In this document: positions 17,977 to 26,066 of the stretch, piece after piece
Layout: the number at the start of each line of letters is the position of its first letter
How positions within the stretch are numbered: position 1 is the stretch's first letter
Assembly: GCA_011369445.1 (NCBI GenBank)
Contig: DRQF01000289.1
Location: 1-40,681 of the forward strand
From: Planctomycetota bacterium
GTDB lineage: Bacteria > Planctomycetota > GCA-002687715 > DRQF01
Length of the DNA: 40,681 nt
Reading direction: 5' to 3'
Notes under the pieces: model-generated
Seen by the model: the letters and a program-made list of their open reading frames with translations, nothing else
What the model was told of the DNA's origin: nothing
Databases searched by the model: none
Program-made: the position numbers and the translations under genes

Positions 17977-18738
17977 ATGGAGCTGCTCTTGTACGCCCTG
18001 ATTTCGGATCTACACAGCAACCTGGAAGCGGTCGAAGCCGTGTTCGAGGACATGGCTGCATTTCCCGTGGACGCCATCCTCTGTTTGGGGGATGTGATCG
18101 GGTACGGACCGAATCCCCGTGAGGTCCTCGAGGCCGTTCGCAACGTCGATGTGATTCTCATGGGCAACCACGAGGAGGGGCTTCTTTTCTATGCCGAGGA
18201 CTTCAATCCCAAGGCCAGGCAGGCTTTGGAATGGACGAAAGATCAGCTCAACCTCCCGGAATACCCCCGCGACGAGAACTACGGGCTTTGGGAGCTTCTC
18301 GACGGACTGCCGAAGTCGGAACGCCGGGCAGGGGCGACCTTGGTTCACGGTTCGTTGCGCAACGAGACCAAGGACTACGTCATGCCGGAGGACATCGGTG
18401 ATGCGGACAAGATGGGCGAGATCTGGTCCGCGTTGAAGGATCGGGTCTGCTTTTTCGGGCACACCCACATCCCCGGTGTCTGGACGGAAGGTGGCCGCTT
18501 TCGCCGGCCGGCGGAACTGAAGGATGAATTCGTTCTGGGCGAGGAGAAAGTCCTCGTGAACGTCGGTTCCGTGGGGCAGCCCAGAGATGCCGACCCACGA
18601 GCGTCCTACGTTTTGGTGGACGGCGACCGAGTGATCTTCCGGCGGGTGCAATATGACTACGTGTCCACGATGCGGAAGATCCTCAAGACCGGCGTCTTGT
18701 CGGATACGTTGGCGGCCAGGCTCAAAGTCGGGCGTTGA
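17977..18738 (+). CDS. Calcineurin-like metallophosphoesterase (YfcE/MJ0936-like)
   Basis: 253 aa from the ATG at 17977. The TTG at 17989 is an equally good start because GGAG lies 6 bases before it and the protein would then begin MYALISDLHSN, the usual family start. The full metal-site series is present: DLH (DxH), GDVIGYGPNP, GNHE, VHGS and GHTH. These enzymes cleave phosphodi- or monoesters such as cyclic nucleotides in the cytoplasm; the physiological substrate is unknown. A candidate promoter stands right upstream. The yidC gene follows after 22 bases. Confidence 0.9.
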   Translation: MELLLYALISDLHSNLEAVEAVFEDMAAFPVDAILCLGDVIGYGPNPREVLEAVRNVDVILMGNHEEGLLFYAEDFNPKARQALEWTKDQLNLPEYPRDENYGLWELLDGLPKSERRAGATLVHGSLRNETKDYVMPEDIGDADKMGEIWSALKDRVCFFGHTHIPGVWTEGGRFRRPAELKDEFVLGEEKVLVNVGSVGQPRDADPRASYVLVDGDRVIFRRVQYDYVSTMRKILKTGVLSDTLAARLKVGR

Positions 18739-18760
18739 AATCGAGGGATAGGGGAGCGCG

Positions 18761-20659
18761 ATGGAACGACGGGTCTTTTTTGCCATTCTCTTGACCTTCT
18801 TCACGGTCATGGTCTGGAGTTCACTCCAGCCCAGGCCCGAGAAGAAGCCCGGGGAGGAGCAGGCGAAGCAGGAGGGGGCCGACAACGGTCCCGACTCCGC
18901 CGCGCGCACCCAGCCCAACGCCGCCGGAGAAGCCGGGAAGGGGGAATCGGGCCAGACGGCACCCGACACTCCGCCCGAGTCTCCGGCGCGGCACCTGCAG
19001 ACCTCCGACGCTCCTGTCTTCGAGGGCGAGCTCGTTCTCGAGAACGAGACGCAGCGCATCCTCTTCGATCAGCGGGGCGGGACGATCGAGACCCTCTGGC
19101 TGTTGGACTACGACGAGACCGTGGGAAGCGGGAAGGAGGGGACCTACGAGGGAAAGCTGAGATTCATCCGGCGCTGGGAGGGTGCTCCGGCGGCCCTCTC
19201 CTTGCGCGACGACGATGCGTCGGGGGACGACATCGATCCCTATTGGCCCAACACGGTTCTCTGGGAGACCGATGGTCCGGACGGGAAGGGGGGCATCCGT
19301 TTCCATCTGGATTTCACGCGGGAAGGGATGCCTCTTCGATTCACGCGCAGCTATCAATTGACGGATCACGGCAACCGAATCGCCGTGTCCCTCGTCTTGG
19401 AGGCGCGGGGCGAGGTCAATGCCTCGGCCGTCCCGACATTCTGGCTATGCAATTCGGCGGGCGTCTATCCCCCTGATCGCGCCAAGATCTCGCCGATTCC
19501 CGCTCGCAGCATCCTGGGCCAGCTGGACGAGGATGAGATCATTCCCGTCGTCGAGACGTCGAAGGACATCGAGGACGAGGATGACCACGAGAAGCGTCTG
19601 CCGCGGATTCGTTACGCCGCCGACCTGGGTTTCTACTTCCAAAGTGTCCTCAGCCGAGTGGCCGATGGCGAGGACGACCAAGGGCGGATCACCACCGTGG
19701 AGGAGGAAGACGGAGTTTTGGGGACCCGCACCGAGTTGCGCGTTCGCTTCGACGTGGACGCGGCCAACAAGACGGTGAAGAAGGACTTCGATCTCTACGT
19801 CGGTCCCAAGGACCACCGTTGGATCAAGAAAAACTACGAGGAGGGGGACCTCCGCGAGATCTATCTCGACCTGGCCAACTCGGAATTGATGAGCCAGAGT
19901 TTCTGCCCGTGTACCGCCGGTCCCATGAAGATCGTCGTCCAGGTCATCTCGAAGGCGGTGATCTGGTGCTTGGATTTCTTCGGGGGGCTCTTCGGAAGCA
20001 TGGGAGTCGCCATCATCGTCTTGACGCTGCTCGTGCGCGTCATGATGTTTCCGGTGACGCGCAAGTCGCAGACCGCGATGCAGTTGCACAGTCACAAGAT
20101 GGCCAAGGTGAAACCCAAGCTGGACGCGCTGAAGGAGAAGTACGGCAAGGACCGGCAGAAATTCGCCTCCGAACAGATGAAGCTCATGAAGAAGGAGGGC
20201 GTTTCGATGGTGCCGCTGGGAGGCTGCCTGCCCATGTTCCTCCAGATTCCCATCTTCTTCGGGCTGTTTTCCGCCATTCGCTTCGACGTGGATCTGAGGC
20301 ACGCGACGTTCCTGTGGTGCCAAGACCTCTCGATGCCGGACACCGTCTACCACTTCGCCAAGGCGTTTTCGCCGCCCTGCTGCATGCCGATTCCTCCCAT
20401 CAAGGGCATCAACGTGTTTCCCTTGTTGATGATCGCGGCGATGTTCTTCAACCAGTTGGCGATGCCGAAGTCGCCCGACCCGAACATGCGGCAGCAGCAG
20501 AAGATGATGATGTTCATGCCGCTGCTCTTCGGCGTGATGATGTATGGGTACGCCGCCGGTCTTTCACTGTACTGGTTGTCCAGCAGCTTGTTCGGGATCT
20601 TCGAGCAGAGAGTGATCAAGAAGCTCTTCCCCATAGAGATCCAGGAAAAGAAGGGCTGA
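18761..20659 (+). CDS. yidC: Membrane protein insertase YidC
   Basis: 632 aa, the long form with a periplasmic domain typical of diderms. Helix 1 is at about 5-22, followed by a low-complexity Lys/Glu/Pro linker, then the P1 beta-sandwich domain to about 390. The conserved core begins at ISKAVIWCLDFFGGLFG. The groove arginine is in LTLLVRVMMFPVTRKS, then a charged coiled-coil loop (KPKLDALKEKYGKDRQKF) and the remaining helices, ending SLYWLSSSLFGIFEQ. It inserts proteins into the inner membrane alone or with SecYEG. GGGGAG precedes the ATG. As in many bacteria yidC is followed by mnmE, but rpmH, rnpA and jag are not next to it. Confidence 0.96.
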   Translation: MERRVFFAILLTFFTVMVWSSLQPRPEKKPGEEQAKQEGADNGPDSAARTQPNAAGEAGKGESGQTAPDTPPESPARHLQTSDAPVFEGELVLENETQRILFDQRGGTIETLWLLDYDETVGSGKEGTYEGKLRFIRRWEGAPAALSLRDDDASGDDIDPYWPNTVLWETDGPDGKGGIRFHLDFTREGMPLRFTRSYQLTDHGNRIAVSLVLEARGEVNASAVPTFWLCNSAGVYPPDRAKISPIPARSILGQLDEDEIIPVVETSKDIEDEDDHEKRLPRIRYAADLGFYFQSVLSRVADGEDDQGRITTVEEEDGVLGTRTELRVRFDVDAANKTVKKDFDLYVGPKDHRWIKKNYEEGDLREIYLDLANSELMSQSFCPCTAGPMKIVVQVISKAVIWCLDFFGGLFGSMGVAIIVLTLLVRVMMFPVTRKSQTAMQLHSHKMAKVKPKLDALKEKYGKDRQKFASEQMKLMKKEGVSMVPLGGCLPMFLQIPIFFGLFSAIRFDVDLRHATFLWCQDLSMPDTVYHFAKAFSPPCCMPIPPIKGINVFPLLMIAAMFFNQLAMPKSPDPNMRQQQKMMMFMPLLFGVMMYGYAAGLSLYWLSSSLFGIFEQRVIKKLFPIEIQEKKG

Positions 20660-20695
20660 CGGGCCGATCTCGTCCCGCCCGCCGGGAGGGCCCCG

Positions 20696-22069
20696 ATGGA
20701 CGCAAGTGAATTCGTCCGCGGACTGGGGGATACGATCGTCGCCGCGTCGTCCGCGCCGGGCATCGGCTCGAGGGCCATCGTGCGTCTGTCCGGACCCAGA
20801 GCCCCCGAGATCGTGCATCGCTGGTATCTGCCGGCGAGTACGGAGCGGACTGTCCGCTCGCTCCGACGCGGCGTGACACGTGGGCAGTTCGTACTCGGGC
20901 GGTCCGGGACGGCGATCCCGGTCATGGTGCTCGTGATGCGAGCGCCCAGCTCCTACACCGGTGAGGATCAAGTGGAGATTCACCTGCCCGGCCATCCTCG
21001 CTTCGTGGAGATGGTGCAGGACCTCTGCGAGCGTCGAGGTGCCAGACCGGCCGCTCCCGGTGAATTCAGTCTTCGCGCCCTCTTCCACGGGAAACGGGAC
21101 TTGGCCCGCATCGAAGCCGTCGGCGCCCTCATCCAGGCGCGGGACCGGGACGAACTGCGGGCCGCCATCGATATCCTGGAAGGGAGGCTTTCCCGTGGCG
21201 TCGCCCGCGCGAACGAGGAAATCCAGAGCATTCTTCAGCCCCTCGAGTTGGGCTTCGACTTCTCGGATCAAGATATCGAGATTGAGATTCCGGATGACGC
21301 CGTGCCCCGTCTCGTCGCCTTGGCGACGACGCTGCGGGGCCTGGTGGCGGACCAGGGTCGGTGGCGGCCGTCCCGAGCCCGGCCGCAGATTCTCTTGGTC
21401 GGGCCTCCGAATGCAGGGAAGAGTAGCCTGTTCAATGCGCTGACCCATGACGGGTCAGCGCTCGTGAGCCCTCACGCCGGCACAACCCGCGACGTTCTGG
21501 AAGGAACCGTCGATTTGGAGGGATTTCGGGCTCAGGCGACTCTTCTCGACACGGCGGGAGAGGGGTTCCTCGGAGGAGAGGCCGACGATCTTGCCCACGC
21601 ATTGAGAGTTCGCGCCGCGGCGAAGGCCGACTTGCTCCTGCGTGTGACGGATGGGCGTCGCATGGCAGAGGGGGCATCTCGGTCGCGTCGGAGGGGAGCG
21701 AACGAGATCGAAGTTTTCACCCATGCGGACTTGGTGCCCGCCTCCGCAAGGCCCGAGTCCTCGTCCCTTTGGGTGAGCAACACGACCAAAGAAGGCCTGG
21801 CGGAGCTCAGGGCGGCCCTCGGCGAGGCCCTTCGCACGATGAATCGACCGGGAAGCATCGGCGACATCTCTCGCCGGCATGGGAGTCTTCTTACGCAAAC
21901 GGCTCAAGCCATCGAGCGAGCCGCGCGGGGCTTGGAGGACGGGTTGGGCGCCGAACTCATCGCCGCGGACTTGCATGAGGCACTACGGATTCTGAGCGGC
22001 CTCACGGGCGCCGAACCCACTCAGGAGTTACTCACTCGAATCATGAGCACTTTTTGCGTCGGCAAATAG
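20696..22069 (+). CDS. mnmE: tRNA uridine-5-carboxymethylaminomethyl modification GTPase MnmE
   Basis: 457 aa, full length. With MnmG it modifies the wobble uridine of certain tRNAs using folate one-carbon units. The N-terminal folate domain (1-120) is followed by the helical domain and the inserted G domain: G1 GPPNAGKS (236-243), TTRD, G3 DTAG (285-288). The terminal FCVGK carries the conserved cysteine (C454). The G4 motif reads THAD (342-345) rather than NKxD: the aspartate that recognises guanine is kept, but Asn and Lys are lost. GGGAGGG sits 5 bases before the ATG. mnmG is not in the window. Confidence 0.95.
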   Translation: MDASEFVRGLGDTIVAASSAPGIGSRAIVRLSGPRAPEIVHRWYLPASTERTVRSLRRGVTRGQFVLGRSGTAIPVMVLVMRAPSSYTGEDQVEIHLPGHPRFVEMVQDLCERRGARPAAPGEFSLRALFHGKRDLARIEAVGALIQARDRDELRAAIDILEGRLSRGVARANEEIQSILQPLELGFDFSDQDIEIEIPDDAVPRLVALATTLRGLVADQGRWRPSRARPQILLVGPPNAGKSSLFNALTHDGSALVSPHAGTTRDVLEGTVDLEGFRAQATLLDTAGEGFLGGEADDLAHALRVRAAAKADLLLRVTDGRRMAEGASRSRRRGANEIEVFTHADLVPASARPESSSLWVSNTTKEGLAELRAALGEALRTMNRPGSIGDISRRHGSLLTQTAQAIERAARGLEDGLGAELIAADLHEALRILSGLTGAEPTQELLTRIMSTFCVGK

Positions 22070-22091
22070 ACGGACTCGGGTCTCCCACCGC

Positions 22092-22120
22092 ATGACGGTG
22101 TCGGGCTTTCGTGTTAGAGA
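22092..22120 (+). promoter_or_regulatory. Candidate promoter upstream of nrdR
   Basis: ATGACG (22092-22097), 17-base spacer, TAGAGA (22115-22120) in the 62-base gap after mnmE. The predicted start would leave only about 5 leader bases, and no Shine-Dalgarno precedes the ATG at 22132. Weak match to consensus. Confidence 0.3.
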
Positions 22121-22131
22121 CGTAACATTCC

Positions 22132-22602
22132 ATGCGATGTCCCTTCTGCAAGAAACACGATGACAAGGTCATCGATAGCCGCAGCGCCGCGGAAGGCGCC
22201 GTGATCCGGCGTCGCCGCGAGTGTCTGAGCTGCGGGCGGCGTTTCACCACCTATGAGAAGGTCGAAGCGATTCCCTTCCAGGTGATCAAGAAGGATGGGA
22301 CGCGCGTATCCTTCGACCGGGAGTGTATCCACCGGGGCATGTTGAAAGCCTGTGAGAAACGTCCGGTTTCCTCCGAGGAATTGGAGCGAATCGTGGACTC
22401 CATCGAGTCCAAGGTCCATGAAATGTTCGATCGCGAGGTCGCTTCGAAGTTCATTGGCAATCTCGTGATGGAGGCGCTGAAGGAACTCGATCAGGTGGCC
22501 TACGTCCGGTTCGCTTCGGTCTATCGCGAATTCAAGGACGTTGGTGAGTTCATGCGCGAGCTGGAAGCCATGTTGGGGAAGACGCGGCATGGGAAGGATT
22601 AG
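22132..22602 (+). CDS. nrdR: Transcriptional repressor NrdR
   Basis: 156 aa, normal length. NrdR binds NrdR boxes and represses ribonucleotide reductase genes when dATP is high. The N-terminal zinc ribbon has CPFC (3-6) and CLSC (31-34), followed by RRFTTYEKVE. An ATP-cone domain runs from about 46 to 136 (VIKKDGTRVSFDRECIHRGML). No NrdR box is apparent upstream, so autoregulation is not shown. Its 3' end overlaps the next gene by 14 bases; that gene encodes two more ATP cones. This close coupling suggests a shared nucleotide-sensing role. Confidence 0.96.
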   Translation: MRCPFCKKHDDKVIDSRSAAEGAVIRRRRECLSCGRRFTTYEKVEAIPFQVIKKDGTRVSFDRECIHRGMLKACEKRPVSSEELERIVDSIESKVHEMFDREVASKFIGNLVMEALKELDQVAYVRFASVYREFKDVGEFMRELEAMLGKTRHGKD

Positions 22603-24652
22603 TCGAGTTCGGATCGAAGGGGACACATGGGCCCCCTTTTCGCGGGAACGTCTGGCGCAGTCGCTCCGCAGGGCGGTGGATGCCAGCGGCGCCGGCGATG
22701 CGAACATGGCCGAGGAGCTCACCGGTGTCGCGATGCTCTTCCTCGAGAAGCGCTTCAGCGACGACAGCCCTCCCGCGGTCGACGACATCAGGCACCTCGT
22801 CCATCGGGTGCTCATCGAAACGGGTCATGTGCGCGTGGCGGCGGCCTATCGAAAAAACAGCGGCGCCGTGGAGTTTCCTGGCGCATTGGGTGCGGGGTTG
22901 CCCTCTCCGGTGCACCTGGACGTCATCGATTCGGACTTGGGCCTCCGTACGAGTTTCGACCGAGATCGCCTGATCGCTTCGATTGCCGCCGAGGCCTGTG
23001 TCAATGACCTCGTCGCCGCGGAGATCGCCGACGGCGTCGTCACCCGCCTGAGAGAGTTACAGGTGGATTCCGTGACCACGACCCATCTGAGAGAGGCCCT
23101 CGATCTTGTCCTTTTGGAACGGGGAGATCGGGAGATCCTCGACCGGTGTCGCCTCGTCGGCGTCACGGCTTCTCGGATCGAAGGATGGGTTCACGCGACC
23201 GGTCGGGGCGCACCGGATCCGGAAGTGGAGGCCGCGGCCGCCATCCTCTCTCCCTGGTCCCTCGAGGCGATCCATTCGCCGCCCGTCCGCACCGCCCACG
23301 CGGAGGGGCGTATCCACATCATGGGACTCGCCACTCCGCTTCGGGTCGAGGAGGCGAGAATCGATGCCCGTGGCCCGCTCTTCGCTTCCGTCAAGCGTCC
23401 CGAGGATTTCTTGCTGGAGCTCGTGAGCCTCATCCAGTCATTGCGCCCGCTCGTGCGTTCGGGCGTCGTCGTGCGACGTTTCGCCGAAGGGGTGGCGCAC
23501 GTCACCGCGGGCGCGTCCCTGCGGCGGATGCGAACCTTTGTCGACCGACTCTTGGACCAGCTCCTCAGGGACGACGTCTGTGGCCGCCCTCTCCTACCGG
23601 CGCTCACCTTGGAGGTGCATTTGGGCGGGGAGCATTTGGAGGACGCGGGGGCGGACGACGAGGCCCGGCGGGTTCGACTCCTGGCAGACCTGCTGTTGGA
23701 TCGTCTCGAGCGTCGCTCAGCTCTGCGTGGACGTCTCGGAGTGACCTTTCTGCTTCGGGCGCGGGCGCCCCATCACTGGCCCGAGTCCGAAACGCTCAGC
23801 CGGCTTTTCCGTGCGGCAAGGCGCCACCCCGGTGTGGCATTTCGCTTGTTGCGCGGAGCGGACGAGGCGCGTTTGGGCGGTTCGGACGAGGCTCCCGAGC
23901 AAGTCGTTCTCGATGTCGGCGCCGCGGCTCTCAATCTTCCCCATGCCCTGGCGACGGCTGACCTCGAAAGCCTGGACGACGTGGCTTCGGCCATCAGTGG
24001 AGCCATGGCCGTGGCATTGGAGGCGCTCTCGGAGCGCTTCTGGTTCCTCCGGGGGGCGGCTCCGGAAACGTTGAGGGGCGTCATCGCGCGGCTTCCCGGC
24101 GGTCGCGAATTGCGGATTGCAAGCGAAGGGCAGGGAGGGACGATTCGACTCTGGGGGCTGTTGCAGTCCGCCCGATATCTGCGCGCGAAGGGCCTCATCG
24201 AGGCGGGCCAGGAGCCCGAGGCGCTGACGAGAATCTTCTCGTGCCTGGACTACCTCGCCGGGGAACCCCGAGACGATGCGCGGCTTCGGATCCGTCTGGG
24301 GGGGCTCAGGGAACGGCGGCTCAGAGAGCGATTCTTCCACGTCACCGACAGTCTGGCGGCCAGGCGGGCCGATCGGGAACTCATGCGTGCCCTCGAAGCC
24401 GAAGAGGATGGTTTGGCGACATTGCCCCTCGTGAGCCCCCTCCACGCGGAACAGAATCGGCGGTTTTTGGAATCGAGGTTTCTCGGGCGTCTCGGCCCCG
24501 GACTCGCTCTGCCCGCGCGGGGCGACGACGAGCTGGCCACGGGAGCTTGGCTGACCCGTCTCTTCGAGAACACGGCCTTGAGTTACTTCGAGCTGGAGTC
24601 CGGCGCCGAACTCATCGAGGTGCAGGAGCCCCTTTTCCGAGACGAGACGTGA
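22589..24652 (+). CDS. Tandem ATP-cone protein with degenerate class III RNR (NrdD)-like scaffold
   Basis: 687 aa from the ATG at 22589, with GGGGAA upstream and a 14-base overlap with nrdR. Residues 3-92 are an ATP cone (VRIEGDTWAPFSRERLAQSL, ending AAYRKN). Residues 110-195 look like a second one (SDLGLRTSFDRDRLIASI, then TTTHLREALDLVLLERG). From 215 on there is NrdD-like sequence: SLEAIHSPPVRTAHAEGRIH (224-243) matches the NrdD phrase around AHxxGxIHxHD, and VVLDVGAAALNLPHAL (439-454) matches its GVVSLNLPRIA strand. Only four cysteines occur, no CxxC zinc site and no glycyl-radical motif, and the protein ends before that domain. It is probably not a reductase; a sensor or allosteric partner is possible. 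Confidence 0.7.
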   Translation: MGRISRVRIEGDTWAPFSRERLAQSLRRAVDASGAGDANMAEELTGVAMLFLEKRFSDDSPPAVDDIRHLVHRVLIETGHVRVAAAYRKNSGAVEFPGALGAGLPSPVHLDVIDSDLGLRTSFDRDRLIASIAAEACVNDLVAAEIADGVVTRLRELQVDSVTTTHLREALDLVLLERGDREILDRCRLVGVTASRIEGWVHATGRGAPDPEVEAAAAILSPWSLEAIHSPPVRTAHAEGRIHIMGLATPLRVEEARIDARGPLFASVKRPEDFLLELVSLIQSLRPLVRSGVVVRRFAEGVAHVTAGASLRRMRTFVDRLLDQLLRDDVCGRPLLPALTLEVHLGGEHLEDAGADDEARRVRLLADLLLDRLERRSALRGRLGVTFLLRARAPHHWPESETLSRLFRAARRHPGVAFRLLRGADEARLGGSDEAPEQVVLDVGAAALNLPHALATADLESLDDVASAISGAMAVALEALSERFWFLRGAAPETLRGVIARLPGGRELRIASEGQGGTIRLWGLLQSARYLRAKGLIEAGQEPEALTRIFSCLDYLAGEPRDDARLRIRLGGLRERRLRERFFHVTDSLAARRADRELMRALEAEEDGLATLPLVSPLHAEQNRRFLESRFLGRLGPGLALPARGDDELATGAWLTRLFENTALSYFELESGAELIEVQEPLFRDET

Positions 24653-25998
24653 GCGGGCAAGGACGGGTCCTCACGTTGATTCTGTGGATGGCTCTCGGCG
24701 TCCAATTCGCGGCGCAGACACCGCGCGGTTCCCTTCGGGTCCACGTCGCGTGGAAGCGAGCGAGCCCGGCGCCGAGGGAGCTCTTCGTCCCTCCCGACTT
24801 GCGAGGGGTGGACCGCCACTGGGAAGATCTGATCCTTCACGGACCTCATCGGGACGAGACGCTGCGGGTGGACGCGGCCACGGGAGGGCTGTCGGGGGTC
24901 CTTCTCACCGTGCGAGGCCAGGGCGTCTCTTCCGAGAGGCCACCGGCACCGAAAGGTCCTTCGTTCGTGGTGAAGGGTCTGGAGATACACCCCCGCCTTG
25001 CCGTGGGCGATCTCCGTCGACCCATCCGCATCGTCAATCGCGATGCCGTCCTCTATCGCTTCGTCCTTCTCGACGGAGCCCAGAAGCCCACGGGTGTCGT
25101 GACGGTGCCCGCCGGCGAATCCGTCGAGGTGCCGGGGCCGGGCGGAAGGCGTTTCGGGATCATGGAGGAACGACTCCACGAGATGGAAGCATGGATGGCA
25201 AGCTCCGACGGGGGACTCGTCCTGACAACCGGCGTCACGGGGGACACCCTGGTCGAGGGACTGCCGGAGGGACCGTATGACGTGGAGGCCTTCCACCCCC
25301 TTCTCGGTGTCGCTTCGAAAAGGGTCAAGATTGGGAGCGGCAAGGAGACGCTTTGGGATCTGGATGAGGGGGCGTTCCAGGGCCCGCTGAGCAACGCGTC
25401 CCCGGGGCGGCGGGATGGCCACCCGGCCTTCCGGATCGACGGTGTCGTTCTCATGCTCGAGGATCTGGACCGCGTTGCGGCGTTTCTCCAGGAGCGCTAT
25501 CGCGGAACGCCCCTCACCCGAACCCTCGCTCGTCGCCTCGCTCTCGAATCCACTCTCATACCCCTGTTCGCCACGGCCGCGTGGGAACGCCGCCAACTCG
25601 GGACTCTGCGGGCTCGCGCCGAGTCCTTGGAGGCGGTTCTTCGGAAAGCGCCGCCCGGCGTCGAGGACATCCCCATCCCCGAAGGATGGATCTGGACCCC
25701 CGGCAGGAGTCTGGGACGGGATGATGTCGAGCCCTGGGCCGGCACGGCGTTCTTCGAAGCGAAAACGGGGGGCCTGAACCGGCCCTTGATCACCGCGGAC
25801 GGCGTTCTTCTTTATCGAGTCTTCAAGATTCGCGCCAAGGAGGACCGGCGGGACGTGGAGTCGGGCCTTTTGCCCTTCTGGCCCCGTTTGTCGCCGGGAT
25901 TCCGCCGTCTGAGGGTGTCCGCGCTGGGCCGGCGGGCTCGCATCGAGGTCCTCGACCCCAAGCTGCGGGGGCTTCTTTCCTTCCGCGCGGGGCGCTGA
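24649..25998 (+). CDS. Exported protein of unknown function
   Basis: 449 aa from a GTG whose last bases overlap the previous stop (GTGA). An N-terminal signal peptide is evident (hydrophobic LTLILWMALGVQFAAQ, about 8-23). The next 180 residues are beta-rich, with strands such as PIRIVNRDAVLYRFVLLD and TVPAGESVEVPGPGGRRFG followed by YDVEAFHPLLGVASKRVKI. This resembles the cupredoxin-like or carboxypeptidase-regulatory-like domains common in exported planctomycete proteins, but no copper ligands are clear. The C-terminal half (about 260-449) is mixed helix and strand with no match I can name. Coupled to the ATP-cone gene by overlap only. Confidence 0.65.
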   Translation: MSGQGRVLTLILWMALGVQFAAQTPRGSLRVHVAWKRASPAPRELFVPPDLRGVDRHWEDLILHGPHRDETLRVDAATGGLSGVLLTVRGQGVSSERPPAPKGPSFVVKGLEIHPRLAVGDLRRPIRIVNRDAVLYRFVLLDGAQKPTGVVTVPAGESVEVPGPGGRRFGIMEERLHEMEAWMASSDGGLVLTTGVTGDTLVEGLPEGPYDVEAFHPLLGVASKRVKIGSGKETLWDLDEGAFQGPLSNASPGRRDGHPAFRIDGVVLMLEDLDRVAAFLQERYRGTPLTRTLARRLALESTLIPLFATAAWERRQLGTLRARAESLEAVLRKAPPGVEDIPIPEGWIWTPGRSLGRDDVEPWAGTAFFEAKTGGLNRPLITADGVLLYRVFKIRAKEDRRDVESGLLPFWPRLSPGFRRLRVSALGRRARIEVLDPKLRGLLSFRAGR

Positions 25999-26022
25999 CC
26001 TGTCACCTCGGGAGGTTAGAAA
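25995..26022 (+). promoter_or_regulatory. Candidate promoter for smc
   Basis: CTGACC (25995-26000), 16-base spacer, TAGAAA (26017-26022). Transcription would start near 26029 and give a leader of about 38 bases. The -35 element overlaps the stop codon of the preceding gene. Confidence 0.3.
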
Positions 26023-26066
26023 TACCGGGGCGTTCGTCCTTCCAGCCGGTTCAAGTCAGGGAATCC

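Noticed and set aside
26040..26066. GGTTCAAGTC at about 26049, resembling a tRNA T-loop
   Set aside because: The flanking bases do not form a T-stem, and no D-arm, anticodon arm or acceptor stem can be built upstream.
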